Source of the DNA: Acidilobaceae archaeon
Lineage (GTDB): Archaea; Thermoproteota; Thermoprotei_A; Sulfolobales; Acidilobaceae
Length of the DNA: 5,195 bases
Direction: 5' to 3'
Assembly (NCBI GenBank): GCA_026985385.1
Contig: JALSQM010000013.1
Span: forward strand, 1-5,195
Part shown: piece after piece, positions 4,912 to 5,195 of the stretch
Layout: every line of letters begins with the position of its first letter
How positions within the stretch are numbered: position 1 is the first letter of the stretch
Made by a program: the position numbers and the translations under genes
The notes under the pieces: generated by a model
Seen by the model: only the letters and a program-made list of their open reading frames with translations
What the model was told of the DNA's origin: nothing
Databases searched by the model: none

Positions 4912-5195
4912 ATGGGGTCGAGCATGCCCCCCTTCTACCCGAGGAGGAAGCTGCCCCTCATGGCGAAGGATATAATGGCCTCCCCCCCGGTTACAGTTAA
5001 TGATAAGGCGAGGCTCTCCGATGTAGCCAAGCTCATGTGTGAGAAGAGGATCGGTAGCGTACTCGTGGTCAACGAGGCCGGTAGGCTTATAGGTATTGTA
5101 ACCGAGAGGGACCTAGCCTGTGCCGTCGCGAAGAAATGCGAGGACGCCCCAGTCTGGGCCTTGATGACTGAGAACCCCGTCACAGTCAAGCCTGA
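4912..5195 (+). CDS. CBS-domain-pair protein, N-terminal part (runs off right edge)
   Basis: My plus-strand translation from ATG 4912 gives 94 complete codons with no stop. After a short basic start (to about residue 15), residues 16-75 form a full CBS domain: MAKDIMASPPVTV, then LSDVAKLMCEKRIGSVLVV, then GRLIGIVTERDL. A second domain begins at about 82 with ALMTENPVTV. CBS pairs bind adenosine nucleotides (AMP, ATP, S-adenosylmethionine) and act as energy or metabolite sensors; the T64-x-x-D67 pattern of GIVTERD typically contacts the ribose and phosphate. Crenarchaea often have stand-alone two- or four-CBS proteins, but this one could be fused to another domain beyond the window. ATG 4912 is preferred because the TATA-like box predicts a transcript starting there; ATG 4924 (in frame, four codons later) is the alternative. 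It is divergent from the AbrB-PhoU gene, with 180 bp between them. Confidence 0.88.
   Translation, partial: MGSSMPPFYPRRKLPLMAKDIMASPPVTVNDKARLSDVAKLMCEKRIGSVLVVNEAGRLIGIVTERDLACAVAKKCEDAPVWALMTENPVTVKP

Noticed and set aside
4935..5189. 84-residue minus-strand open frame
   Set aside because: Antisense to the clear CBS domains on the plus strand.

Overview
The window looks like part of a hyperthermophilic crenarchaeal (Thermoproteota) chromosome. It is GC-rich. Arginine is mostly AGG/AGA and isoleucine is often ATA. Five of the seven genes begin with GTG or TTG. Promoters are TATA-like boxes about 25 bp from the inferred transcript start, and one transcript appears leaderless. The gene content (an M32 carboxypeptidase very like the Pyrococcus enzyme, an AbrB-PhoU regulator, a CBS-pair protein) agrees. 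A Desulfurococcales-type relative of Aeropyrum or Hyperthermus is a guess from style only.

Layout: six genes lie on the minus strand and one on the plus strand. Read in the minus direction from the right, they are: an AbrB + PhoU-like regulator (4731-3868); an M32 metallocarboxypeptidase (3807-2236); a seven-helix membrane protein of unknown function (2147-1434); a small protein with two four-cysteine modules joined by an Ala/Pro/Glu linker (1363-956); a 220-bp spacer with a GC-rich hairpin; a helical protein resembling TorD/NarJ-type chaperones (735-220); and the N-terminal 58 residues of a glycerophosphodiester phosphodiesterase-like protein that runs off the left edge (174-1). On the right, a CBS-domain protein starts at 4912 on the plus strand and runs off the window.

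How the genes work together: the regulator and the CBS gene are divergent and share a 180-bp control region. Three perfect palindromes lie on the regulator side, flanking or overlapping its predicted TATA box and start point, which suggests autoregulation or control by a dimeric DNA-binding protein. The regulator may be co-transcribed with the peptidase (60-bp gap). The TorD-like gene and the phosphodiesterase form a likely two-gene operon (45-bp gap). The membrane protein and the Cys-module protein each have their own plausible TATA box, and nothing in the sequence ties them to a pathway.

I see no mobile element, CRISPR array, tRNA or rRNA. The least understood items are the double Cys-module protein, the seven-helix protein with acidic residues inside its helices, and the palindrome cluster.
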